From VXYL01 sp965243175 (GTDB taxonomy: Bacteria > Pseudomonadota > Gammaproteobacteria > Pseudomonadales > Azotimanducaceae), in the NCBI GenBank assembly GCA_965243175.1, contig OZ251532.1, forward strand, positions 3,844,001-3,908,000: a stretch of 64,000 nucleotides of DNA, written 5' to 3'. The notes beneath the pieces were generated by a model that ran no database searches, had not been told where the DNA came from, and saw only the letters and a list, made by a program, of their open reading frames with translations. This document shows positions 8,576 through 16,927 of the stretch, piece after piece. A program made the translations under genes and the position numbers. Within the stretch, counting starts at the first letter, position 1. Each line of letters opens with the position of its first letter.

Positions 8576-9507
8576 GGCGTCGGCTCGTCCACGCGGCGCA
8601 GCCGTTCGATCAGGCTCGACGTGTCCCAGCGACCGCCGCCCATCGCCTGCACGTCGGCGTAGAACTGATCGACCAGCGCCGCCAAGGGCATTCGGGCGCC
8701 CAGCTGCCGGGCGGCGGCGAGGGTCATGTCCAGATCCTTGCGCATCCAGTTCACCGCGAAGCCGAACTCGAACTCGCGCCGCGACATGGTGGCGGCGCGG
8801 TTGTCCATCTGCCAGGACTGCGCCGCGCCTTTGGAGATCACGTCCACCACGGCATCGACGTCCAGCCCCGCCTTCTCCGCGAAGTGCAGCCCTTCCGCCA
8901 AGCCCTGCAGGACGCCGGCGATGCACACCTGGTTGACCATCTTGGTGAGCTGGCCGCTGCCGACGCCGCCCATGAGCTTGACGGACTTGGCGTACGCCTC
9001 GATCACCGACGCGACGCGCTCGAAGTCCTTCGCTTCGCCACCGGCCATGACCGTCAGCTGGCCGTTCTCGGCGCCCGCCTGGCCACCGCTCACCGGCGCA
9101 TCGACGAAGCCGATGCCATCCGACGCGGCGACATCCGCCAGTTCCCGGGCGAGCAGCGCCGACGCCGTGGTGTGATCGACCAGCACCGCGCCCGCCTTCG
9201 TGCCGGCCAGCGCACCGTCGTCGCCCAGCGCGACCTGGCGCACGTCGTCGTCGTTGCCGACGCACATGAAGACGCAGTCCGCGCCTTCGGCGGCTTCGCG
9301 CGGCGTTGCGAACGCGGCGCCCTGGTGTTCGGCGAGCCACGCTTCGGCGCGGGTGGCCGTGCGGTTGTAGACGCGCACCCGGTGGCCAGCCGACGCCAAG
9401 TGCCCGGCCATCGGATAACCCATCACGCCGAGGCCGACGAAGGCGACCGCCTGCCCCGCCGCGCTCTTCCCTGATGCGCCGTGCCCACCGCTCGATTCGC
9501 TCACCAT
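8572..9507 (-). CDS. NAD(P)-dependent beta-hydroxyacid dehydrogenase (3-hydroxyisobutyrate dehydrogenase family)
   Basis: This 311-residue enzyme belongs to the family of 3-hydroxyisobutyrate, tartronate semialdehyde and GLYR-type reductases. The nucleotide-binding motif GLGVMGYPMAGHLASAGH lies near residues 24-41. The substrate motif is DAPVSGGQAGAENGQLTVM, and the catalytic lysine is in GSGQLTKMVNQ. The start ATG at 9507 is preceded by AGGAG. A much longer open frame reaches 10833 but lies antisense to selA. The gene is coupled to the kinase that follows (4-bp overlap). The exact substrate cannot be fixed from sequence. Confidence 0.87.
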   Translation of the reverse strand: MVSESSGGHGASGKSAAGQAVAFVGLGVMGYPMAGHLASAGHRVRVYNRTATRAEAWLAEHQGAAFATPREAAEGADCVFMCVGNDDDVRQVALGDDGALAGTKAGAVLVDHTTASALLARELADVAASDGIGFVDAPVSGGQAGAENGQLTVMAGGEAKDFERVASVIEAYAKSVKLMGGVGSGQLTKMVNQVCIAGVLQGLAEGLHFAEKAGLDVDAVVDVISKGAAQSWQMDNRAATMSRREFEFGFAVNWMRKDLDMTLAAARQLGARMPLAALVDQFYADVQAMGGGRWDTSSLIERLRRVDEPTP

Positions 9508-9615
9508 CGCTCCTGAAATCCAAGCTCGCAGTTCGCTGCCTGTAACGCAGCATAACCGAAAGCTCTGCCAACACTTGAGATCTCCGCCGACGATGCGCGG
9601 TGGTACGCTCGGCCC

Positions 9616-10980
9616 ATGTCGCGGCGTCGATTGCCGAGCGTTGATCGCGTGTTGAGCGAACCGTCGGTGGCGGACCTGGTTCGCCGCTGGGGAGCGCTCA
9701 CCGTCAAGCAGGCCGTGCAGAACGTCCAGGCGGAGCTTCGGCAAGACGCTGCGCCGCCGGACTGGGCCGAGCATTGCGACGCCTACGCGGAAGTCGTCCG
9801 CGCGCGGATCGAACGGCAGCTGGGGCGAGGCTACGCGCCGGTCTTCAACCTCACCGGCATTCTGGTCCACAGCAACCTCGGCCGCAGCCCGTTGCCGGCG
9901 CAGGCCGCCGAGGACGCCCTGCAAGCGGCCACCCGCCCCCTCGCGCTGGAATACGATCTCGAGAGCGGGCGGCGCGGCGACCGCGAGCGCGTCGTCTCGC
10001 ATCGCCTCAAGCTGCTCACCGGCGCCGAACACGCGACGGTCGTGAACAACAACGCCGCCGCGGTGCTCCTCGTCCTCAACACCTTGACGCTGCGCCGCGA
10101 AGTGCCGGTCTCGCGGGGCGAACTCATCGAGATCGGCGGCAGCTTCCGGCTGCCGGAGATCATGGAGCGCGCTGGCTGCGAACTGCGCGAAATCGGCACC
10201 ACGAACCGCACCCACGCCGCCGACTACGAGAACGCCGTCAACGAACGGACGGCGCTGCTGCTCAAAGTCCACCCGAGCAACTACCGCGTCGACGGCTTCC
10301 ACAGCGCGGTCGGCGTCCGCGAGCTCGCCGCCATCGGCGACCGCCACGGCCTGCCGGTCTGCGTCGATGCCGGCAGCGGCTCGCTGCTGGACCTGCGCCG
10401 CTTCGGACTCGCGCACGAACCCACGCCGCGCGAACTGCTCGACGCCGGCGCGTCCCTCGTCGCGTTCTCCGGCGACAAGCTGCTCGGCGGGGTGCAAGCG
10501 GGAATCGTGGTCGGCAAGCGCGAACTGATCGAGCGCCTCAACGCCAATCCGATGAAGCGCGCCTTGCGGCTGGACAAACTGGCGCTCGCGCTGCTCGACA
10601 GCGTGCTGAAGGAACACGAGAACGAGGCCACGGCGGTCGCGCGCATCCCCGCGCTGGCGATGCTGGCGTTGCCGCTGCCTACGCTTGAAGAGCGTGCGGA
10701 ACAGGTCGCCGCGGCACTCGCGCCGGTCGTCCATGGCGACGTGGAGACCGCGAAGTCGCACTGCGAGGTGGGCAGCGGCGCCCTGCCCCGCCAACCCATC
10801 GAGAGCCGCGCCGTCACCGTCGCCTTCGCCCACGACCGAGATCTGCGCGAGTTCGGTGCCGCCCTGCGCCGGCTACGGCCAGCGGTGCTTGGGCGCATCG
10901 GTGCCGGCCGGCTGTGGCTCGACATGCGCGGCGCCGAGCCGTTGGACGAACTGGTCGCCATCCTGGCGCAGCTTCGATGA
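9616..10980 (+). CDS. selA: L-seryl-tRNA(Sec) selenium transferase
   Basis: SelA is a PLP enzyme that converts Ser-tRNA(Sec) to Sec-tRNA(Sec) using selenophosphate. The 454-residue protein has the normal length. It has the conserved NLTGILVHSNLGRSPLP segment, VVNNNAAAVLLVLNTL, the EIGGSFRLPEIM region, and the PLP-binding lysine in FSGDKLLGGVQAG (Lys288). The start ATG at 9616 gives the expected N-terminus MSRRRLPSVDRVL. The stop overlaps the selB start by 4 bp (ATGA), so selA and selB are coupled. With the tRNA-Sec gene behind selB, this is a compact selenocysteine locus. Confidence 0.97.
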   Translation: MSRRRLPSVDRVLSEPSVADLVRRWGALTVKQAVQNVQAELRQDAAPPDWAEHCDAYAEVVRARIERQLGRGYAPVFNLTGILVHSNLGRSPLPAQAAEDALQAATRPLALEYDLESGRRGDRERVVSHRLKLLTGAEHATVVNNNAAAVLLVLNTLTLRREVPVSRGELIEIGGSFRLPEIMERAGCELREIGTTNRTHAADYENAVNERTALLLKVHPSNYRVDGFHSAVGVRELAAIGDRHGLPVCVDAGSGSLLDLRRFGLAHEPTPRELLDAGASLVAFSGDKLLGGVQAGIVVGKRELIERLNANPMKRALRLDKLALALLDSVLKEHENEATAVARIPALAMLALPLPTLEERAEQVAAALAPVVHGDVETAKSHCEVGSGALPRQPIESRAVTVAFAHDRDLREFGAALRRLRPAVLGRIGAGRLWLDMRGAEPLDELVAILAQLR

Positions 10981-12833
10981 TCGTCGCCCTCGCCGGCCAC
11001 GTCGACCACGGCAAGACGTCCATCGTGCGGGCGCTGACGGGCGTCGACACTGATCGTCTCGCCGAAGAGAAGCGCCGCGGGCTGACCATCGACCTCGGCT
11101 TCGCCTACGCGAACATCGACGGCCAGCGCGTCGGCTTCGTGGACGTGCCCGGCCACCATCGCTTCGTCCACAACATGGTCGCCGGCATCGCCGGCCGCCA
11201 ATACGCGCTGCTCGTGGTGGCGGCCGACGACGGCGTGATGCCGCAGTCCCGCGAGCACTTGCAGATACTGAACCTGCTCGGCTTGAGCCGCGGCGTGATC
11301 GCCCTGAACAAGACCGACCGGGCGAGCCCGGAGCGTCTCGACGAAGTGCGCGAGGACATCCGCGCGCTCGCCAGCGGATCCTTCCTCGAAGGCACGGAGA
11401 TCGTCGCCCTCTCCTGCGAAACCGGAACCGGCATCGACGCACTGCGCCATCATCTGGGCCGCGCCGCCAGCTCGCTCGCCGCAACAGCAGCCGAAGGCGG
11501 GTTCCGGCTCGCCATCGACCGCGCGTTCACCGTGCGCGGCAGCGGCGTCGTGGTCACCGGCACCGTGCTGAACGGTAGCGTCGCAGTCGGCGATCGCCTG
11601 GCGCTGGCATCGAGCGGCGAAACCGCGCGCGTACGCGGTCTGCATGTGCAGGATGCGGCCGCCGAGAGAGCGCACTCCGGAGATCGGGCCGCGCTGAACC
11701 TCGCCGGCGTGGACATCGCCGAGGTCGAGCGCGGCGACTGGCTGCTCGAACCCGCGCTGCGCTCTCCGGTCGAGCAGTTCGCGGCGCGGATCGAGGTGGT
11801 GGGCGACTTTCCGCGCGCCGTGAAGCACAACGCGCCCATCCACGTCTACCACGCCACCAGCCACAGCCAAGGCCGCCTGCTGCTGCTCGACAGCGCACCG
11901 CTCGCGTCTGGCGACAACGCGACGGTCGATGTCGCCTGCGCCAAGGCGCTGCACGTCAAGGTCGGCGACCGCGTGGTGCTGCGCGACCACGACCTGGAGC
12001 GCACCTTGGGCGGCGGCGAAGTCGTCGACCTCGCACAGGCGGCACGGCGACGCGGCCAAGCACGGCAGCGCCGACTCGCGGCCATCGACACGCTAGAGCC
12101 TGCGCGAACCCTCGACGCGCTCACCCAGCAGCTGCCTGTACACGCGGCGACCTTCGCCGCGCACTGGAACTTGCCGCAGCCCTTCGTCGCCCGCCTCGGC
12201 GAAGAAGCCGAATTGCAGCCATTGGACGGCCATCTGCTGCATCGCGATCTGGTCGCCGCGGTCCGCGAGCACATCGTGGCGGCTCTGAAAGCGCACCATG
12301 CCCGCGAGCCCCACGGCGCCGGCCTCGAAGCGCAAGACATCGGCGGCGTGGACGCGACCGCCCGCGACCTAGTGCTCGCCTCGCTTGCCGCAGGCGGCGA
12401 ACTCCGCTTCGAGAACGGCCGCTACGCCCTCGCCACCCACCACGCCGCCCTGCCGCCGGAAGTACAGCGCCTGTTCGACCTCGTGAAGACCAGCCTAGAC
12501 TCCACGCAGCCGCCAAGCCTAGGCGACATCGCCAAACGCCTGAAGCGCCCCTTCGCCGCCTTCGAACGCGAGATGCGAAGCCTGCCCGCGTTCTCCCTCG
12601 CAGTGCGCGTAAGCGACAACCGCTACTACCTGCCGCAGCACCTGACAACCCTCGCCGACGTAGCGGCGCATCTGCACGCCCAAGGCCCCTTCACCGTGCG
12701 CCAGTTCCGCGACGCCTCCGGCGTGGGCCGCAACGTGGTGATCGAAGTCCTCGAACACTTCGACGCCCGCGGCTACACGCGCCGCGAAGGAGATGCACGG
12801 CGCGTAGTCGGCGACCGCAACGCAGTCGTCTGA
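10977..12833 (+). CDS. selB: Selenocysteine-specific elongation factor SelB
   Basis: SelB brings Sec-tRNA(Sec) to the ribosome at UGA codons that carry a SECIS element. The 618-residue protein begins MIVALAGHVDHGKTS (G1 motif). It has DVPGHHRFVHNM (G3) and NKTD (G4), followed by beta-barrel domains and a C-terminal half (~380-618) of winged-helix repeats that bind SECIS RNA. The end, FRDASGVGRNVVIEVLEHFDARGYTRR, is the last winged helix. The start ATG lies inside the selA stop. Length and domain order are as in E. coli SelB. Confidence 0.96.
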   Translation: MIVALAGHVDHGKTSIVRALTGVDTDRLAEEKRRGLTIDLGFAYANIDGQRVGFVDVPGHHRFVHNMVAGIAGRQYALLVVAADDGVMPQSREHLQILNLLGLSRGVIALNKTDRASPERLDEVREDIRALASGSFLEGTEIVALSCETGTGIDALRHHLGRAASSLAATAAEGGFRLAIDRAFTVRGSGVVVTGTVLNGSVAVGDRLALASSGETARVRGLHVQDAAAERAHSGDRAALNLAGVDIAEVERGDWLLEPALRSPVEQFAARIEVVGDFPRAVKHNAPIHVYHATSHSQGRLLLLDSAPLASGDNATVDVACAKALHVKVGDRVVLRDHDLERTLGGGEVVDLAQAARRRGQARQRRLAAIDTLEPARTLDALTQQLPVHAATFAAHWNLPQPFVARLGEEAELQPLDGHLLHRDLVAAVREHIVAALKAHHAREPHGAGLEAQDIGGVDATARDLVLASLAAGGELRFENGRYALATHHAALPPEVQRLFDLVKTSLDSTQPPSLGDIAKRLKRPFAAFEREMRSLPAFSLAVRVSDNRYYLPQHLTTLADVAAHLHAQGPFTVRQFRDASGVGRNVVIEVLEHFDARGYTRREGDARRVVGDRNAVV

Positions 12834-12868
12834 CCACAGCCCTCACGCCGCGACCAGCGCGCAGACAG

Positions 12869-12899
12869 TTCAACCCCGCATGGCTCTCCGCCTTATACT
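12869..12899 (+). promoter_or_regulatory. Possible sigma70-type promoter of tRNA-Sec
   Basis: A good -10 box TATACT lies at 12894-12899, 8 bp before the mature tRNA-Sec. A weak -35-like TTCAAC is at 12869-12874, with a 19-bp spacer. The position right before the tRNA and after the selB stop supports independent transcription of the tRNA. The -35 match and spacing are poor. Confidence 0.45.
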
Positions 12900-12906
12900 G
12901 CGCGGC

Positions 12907-13000
12907 GGAAGAGCATCGTCTCCGGTGGGGCGCGCGGCCTTCAAAGCCGTCGGGACGCTCAGACAGCGTCCGGTGGGTTCGACTCCTACCTCTTCCGCCA
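12907..13000 (+). tRNA. selC: tRNA-Sec (anticodon UCA)
   Basis: The 94-nt gene folds as a selenocysteine tRNA. It has a long acceptor stem (GGAAGAG pairing with CTCTTCC), the anticodon loop CTTCAAA flanked by a GGC/GCC stem (anticodon TCA), a long variable arm (GGGACGCTC...AGCGTCC) and a T-arm GGTTCGACTCC. CCA is encoded (12998-13000). It closely follows the E. coli selC pattern and sits 73 bp after selB. selC genes are known insertion hotspots, and here a methyltransferase-HNH gene begins 31 bp downstream. Confidence 0.97.
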
Positions 13001-13031
13001 CTTCAACTCCACGAGGCGACGGGTTGTTCCG

Positions 13032-14564
13032 ATGGCCGAGCCCAACTACCAGCCTAGTACGCTGTTCATCAGCGACAACCTGCCGGTGCTGCGCGGCATG
13101 GACAGCGACACCGTCGATCTGGTCTATCTCGACCCACCGTTCAACTCGAAGCGCGAGTACCGCGCCCCCATAGGCACTCCCGCGGAAGGCCAGTCGTTCG
13201 ACGACACTTGGCGATGGGATGCGTTGGATGAGCGATGGCTCGGCGAGATCGACCGTCGCAACCCGGCCCTTTCGGCTGTGATCCACGCAGCGCGATTGAC
13301 GCAAGGCGACGGCACGGGCGCGTATCTCGCCTTCATGGGGGTGCGGTTGCTGGAACTCGCCCGCGTGATGAAGCCTGCCGCCAGCATCTACCTCCATTGC
13401 GACGATGCCGCGAACGCCTACCTTCGCGCCAGCATGGATGCGGTGTTCGGCAAGAGCAATTTCCGCAACGAGATCGTGTGGAAGCGCACCGCTGGCCGCT
13501 CGGATGCCAGTCAATTCGGGCGCGTCCACGACAACATCCTGTTCTACGCCGCGAAGACGGCGACGTGGAATCGCCCCACGGCGCCCCATGCCGTCGACTC
13601 CGACTACGTGAGAAGGAGCTATCGGCACGACGACGGGGATGGCCGCGGCCCCTACCGGGCAAGCGACATCACCGCTGCAGGCATCCGCAAGGGCGAAAGC
13701 GGCGAACCTTGGAGAGGCATAGATCCAACCCGCAAAGGCAGACATTGGGGAACTCCCACGAAAGGCGGGATGAACGACTTCATCCGCGCACACGGGATGA
13801 TTCCAGGCTGGCCCGACGCCTATCCTTCGGTGCATCAGCGGCTCGACGCAATGGATGCGGCAGGGTTGATCCACTGGCCGAAGAAAGGAGGCGGGATGCC
13901 GTCCATGAAGCGGTACTTGGCGTCAGCCGAAGGCGTCGCCGTGGAGGACATATTCGCCGACATAGGCAAACTCGAAGCGCAATCAAAGGAGAAGACCGGC
14001 TGGGCCACGCAGAAACCCCTCGCGCTGCTGCAGAGGATCATCCGCGCCAGTTCCGATCCAGACGATCTGGTGCTGGACCCGTTCGCCGGCTGCGCCACCT
14101 GCTGCGTGGCCGCCGCCATCGAGGGCCGCCGTTGGGTGGCCATCGAAGCGTGCGAAGCCGCTGCGGACATCGTGCAGGTACGGCTGTCCGAGGCGGCCGG
14201 CGGGGAGTTGGGCGCCCAAGCCGATCTCTACAAGGCGCACATCCGCCGCACCCCCCCGACACGCACCGACCTCGACGACGAACCGAAGCCGAACACGGTC
14301 GCCTACCGGGCGCAGGCCAATCTCGACTACCTCTACGGCGTACAACGCGGCAACTGCATCGGCTGCGGCCTGCACTACCACGCCAAGGATTTCCACATCG
14401 ACCACATCACGCCGCGCTCACAGGGCGGCACGGACGATCTCGACAATCTGCAACTGCTCTGCGGCCACTGCAACAGCACGAAGGGCAATAGCACGATGGA
14501 CGAGCTGCGGCGGCGCCTCAAGCAGCAGAACGCCGAGATGCGGGCGCGGTTGGGGCAAATGTGA
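13032..14564 (+). CDS. DNA methyltransferase (beta-type motif order) fused to C-terminal HNH endonuclease
   Basis: The 510-residue protein combines two activities. The N-terminal part is an N6-adenine or N4-cytosine methyltransferase. The catalytic motif DPPF is at 34-37, a variable region (~130-315) probably recognises the target, and a TQKP motif (~326) and the AdoMet motif DPFAGCAT (349-356) follow. This IV-then-I order is the beta class. The C-terminal part is an HNH nuclease with CIGC (442-445), HIDH (455-458), a DNLQLLC segment and CGHC (477-480). One chain could therefore both modify and cut DNA. It lies directly behind tRNA-Sec with no integrase or separate restriction gene. A phage-derived modification enzyme is an alternative. 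Confidence 0.88.
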   Translation: MAEPNYQPSTLFISDNLPVLRGMDSDTVDLVYLDPPFNSKREYRAPIGTPAEGQSFDDTWRWDALDERWLGEIDRRNPALSAVIHAARLTQGDGTGAYLAFMGVRLLELARVMKPAASIYLHCDDAANAYLRASMDAVFGKSNFRNEIVWKRTAGRSDASQFGRVHDNILFYAAKTATWNRPTAPHAVDSDYVRRSYRHDDGDGRGPYRASDITAAGIRKGESGEPWRGIDPTRKGRHWGTPTKGGMNDFIRAHGMIPGWPDAYPSVHQRLDAMDAAGLIHWPKKGGGMPSMKRYLASAEGVAVEDIFADIGKLEAQSKEKTGWATQKPLALLQRIIRASSDPDDLVLDPFAGCATCCVAAAIEGRRWVAIEACEAAADIVQVRLSEAAGGELGAQADLYKAHIRRTPPTRTDLDDEPKPNTVAYRAQANLDYLYGVQRGNCIGCGLHYHAKDFHIDHITPRSQGGTDDLDNLQLLCGHCNSTKGNSTMDELRRRLKQQNAEMRARLGQM

Positions 14565-14666
14565 GATGGCCGCCCTTCAAGGGTGCGCCCGAAGGAGAGC
14601 GACTAAGAAAGTCCGGCACAGCGCCAACCTATCAGAGCTGGCACAGCGCGATTCTGCCTTGCCGGA

Positions 14667-16880
14667 CTACACCGCCGGTCGCCACCTCCTGAGCAGCAGC
14701 GAGTTGCCGACGACGCAGACGCTGGATAGGGCCATCGCGGCACCAGCGACCGTGGGGCTCAGATAGCCGAGCGCCGCGGCTGGAATGCCGACGACGTTGT
14801 AGACGAACGCCCAGAACAGGTTCTGCCTGATCTTGCGCAACGTCGCGCGGCTCGCCGCGAGCGCCGCGGGAATCAGCGTCGGGTCGGGGCGCATCAGCGT
14901 GATGTCGGCGGTCTCGATGGCGATGTCGGTGCCGCTGCCGACAGCGATGCCGAGGTCGGCGGCGGCCAAGGCCGGGGCGTCGTTCACGCCGTCGCCGACC
15001 ATCGCCACGCGCTGGCCGGCAGTCCTCATTTCTTGCACCGCCGCCGCCTTCTGGTTTGGACGGACACCGCCCCGCGCCTCGCGGATGCCGACTTGGGCGG
15101 CAACGCGCTCGACGACCGCGTCCGCGTCGCCGGACAGCATCAATGGCCGAATGTCGAGCGCTTCCAGTTCCGCGACCGCCTGTTTCGCCTGCGGCCGAAG
15201 CGGGTCGGCAAAGGCAATCGCGCCGCGCAGCCCGTCGGCGGCAACCCAGACGACGCTCTCTTCGCCGAAGACGCCCTCGTCGCTCCCGTGCTCGGCAAGG
15301 CCCGCGAACTCGCGGTTGCCGACGCGCACGGTTCGGCCCTCGACCTCGGCGCTGACGCCACGGCCAACCTCGTTGCGAAACGCCGTTGCCGGCAGCGACG
15401 GAAAGCCGCGCACCTCGGCGTGGGCGACCAACGCCTTCGCCAAGGGGTGTTCGCTTTGCCGTTGCACCGCGGCCGCAACGGCGATCAGTTCGTCTTCGCT
15501 GCCGCTTTCGACGACGACGCGGGTCACGCCCGGGCGTCCACGGGTGAGCGTGCCGGTCTTGTCGAACACCACCGTGTCGATGCGCGGCGCGCGTTCCAGG
15601 GCGTCCACGTCCTTGACGAGGATTCCGGCGCGGGCCGCGGCGCCGGTGCCGGCCACCACCGCAGTCGGGGTCGCCAATCCCAGGGCGCAAGGACACGCGA
15701 TCACCAGCACGGACACCGCGCCGATCAACGCCGGTTCGAAGCCGTGGCCAAGCGCGAACCAGAGCGCGAAGACGACCGCGGCGACCGCAATCACCGCCGG
15801 CACGAACACGGCGCTCACCTTGTCGACCATGCGCTGGACGCGGGCCTTGCCCTGCTGCGCCTCGGCAACCGCGTGGGCGATGCGCGCCAGCGTCGCGTCC
15901 TCCCCCACCCGCGCGGCGCGAATCTCCAGGTAGCCGGTGGTGTTCACCGCGCCGCCGATGACCTCGTCGCCGCGCTGTTTGCGCACCGGCATGCTCTCGC
16001 CAGTGAGCAGCGATTCGTCGACTTCGCTCCCGCCGTCGACGACTTCGCCGTCGACGGGCACGCGCTCGCCCGGGCGCACGGCCACGAGATCGCCGACGGC
16101 GACTTCCGCGGCCGGGACGGTTCGCAACGTGCCGTCCGCTTGGCGTACCGACGCCCGCAGCGGACGCAAGCCCATCAGTTGGCGAATCGCCAGGCCGGTG
16201 GCCCGCTTCGCCTTCGTTTCCAAGTGCTTGCCCAGCAAGACGAGGGTGATGATGACGGCCGACGCCTCGAAGTAGAGCTCGCCGTCGGCGGCATCGCCGA
16301 GGGTGAGCAGGAGATACCAGCTGTAGAGGTAGGCGGCGGTGGTGCCGAGCGCCACCAGCACGTCCATGTTGGCGGTACCCCGGCACAGCGCCGCTGCAGC
16401 GGCGCGGTAGAAGCGGGCACCGAACACGAACTGCACCGGCGTCGCCAGAAGCACTTCCGCGGCCGGCATCAAGTGCAGATCCTCGTAGCCGAGGAGCGCG
16501 AAGATCATGCCGACCACCATCGGCGTCGTCAGCATCCCGGCGGCGACTACGCGACGTCGTTCCGCGTCGCGGCGGCGGACGTCGAGTTGCTCCCGTTCGC
16601 CAACCGAGGCTGTGCCCGGCGCTTCCGGCACCAGCTTGTAGCCGGCGCGGGCGACGTGTTCGGCGAGCGTTTGCGGGTTCACCGTCGGCAGCGCGGCCAC
16701 GGTGGCGCGGTCCAGCGCAAGGTTGACGTTCACGGCGACCACGCCTGGGGCAGCGCGCAACGCCTTCTCGACCCGCGTGGAACACGCGCTGCACGTCATC
16801 CCTTCCACGGCGAAGGCGTGTTTCGCGTTCAGCGCGCGCCCTACGGGCGCGTGCGAGTTTGCTGCGCAAACTCGGTCCAC
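14667..16880 (-). CDS. copA: Copper-translocating P1B-type ATPase
   Basis: This pump exports Cu(I), or loads copper for oxidase assembly. A single heavy-metal domain carries GMTCSACSTRVEKAL. Then come the metal-path motif VIACPCALGLATP in a membrane helix, TGES, the phosphorylation motif DKTGTLT, SEHPLAKAL and GDGVNDAPAL. The N-terminus is uncertain: no ATG fits, and a GTG at 16880 gives 737 residues, while a start nearer the metal-binding domain would need CTG or GTG. An inverted repeat at 16854-16874 falls just inside this proposed start. The gene follows cytochrome oxidase subunit III, suggesting copper supply for respiration. Confidence 0.9.
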   Translation of the reverse strand: MDRVCAANSHAPVGRALNAKHAFAVEGMTCSACSTRVEKALRAAPGVVAVNVNLALDRATVAALPTVNPQTLAEHVARAGYKLVPEAPGTASVGEREQLDVRRRDAERRRVVAAGMLTTPMVVGMIFALLGYEDLHLMPAAEVLLATPVQFVFGARFYRAAAAALCRGTANMDVLVALGTTAAYLYSWYLLLTLGDAADGELYFEASAVIITLVLLGKHLETKAKRATGLAIRQLMGLRPLRASVRQADGTLRTVPAAEVAVGDLVAVRPGERVPVDGEVVDGGSEVDESLLTGESMPVRKQRGDEVIGGAVNTTGYLEIRAARVGEDATLARIAHAVAEAQQGKARVQRMVDKVSAVFVPAVIAVAAVVFALWFALGHGFEPALIGAVSVLVIACPCALGLATPTAVVAGTGAAARAGILVKDVDALERAPRIDTVVFDKTGTLTRGRPGVTRVVVESGSEDELIAVAAAVQRQSEHPLAKALVAHAEVRGFPSLPATAFRNEVGRGVSAEVEGRTVRVGNREFAGLAEHGSDEGVFGEESVVWVAADGLRGAIAFADPLRPQAKQAVAELEALDIRPLMLSGDADAVVERVAAQVGIREARGGVRPNQKAAAVQEMRTAGQRVAMVGDGVNDAPALAAADLGIAVGSGTDIAIETADITLMRPDPTLIPAALAASRATLRKIRQNLFWAFVYNVVGIPAAALGYLSPTVAGAAMALSSVCVVGNSLLLRRWRPAV
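16854..16874. repeat. 9-bp perfect inverted repeat between oxidase subunit III and copA
   Basis: CGAGTTTGC and GCAAACTCG are separated by three bases. On the minus strand this could form a hairpin after the oxidase subunit III gene, or an operator for copA. There is no T-tract, so it is not a standard terminator. It overlaps the proposed GTG-started copA N-terminus; if it is regulatory, copA begins later. Confidence 0.55.
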
Positions 16881-16927
16881 GTCGCAAACTCTACTCAACT
16901 GCGAAGTCTGTGCGTCGGGCGAGAGGT

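Noticed and set aside
8415..8740. Further TCCTTGC-type matches (ATCCTTGC) inside the kinase and dehydrogenase genes
   Set aside because: They lie in coding sequence, lack the paired GCAAGGA arm at the proper distance and lack the extended similarity.
13001..14666. Genomic-island borders around the methyltransferase-HNH gene (repeat of the tRNA-Sec 3' end)
   Set aside because: I searched by eye for a second TCTTCCGCCA-type end downstream and found none; no integrase is present, so an island is only inferred.
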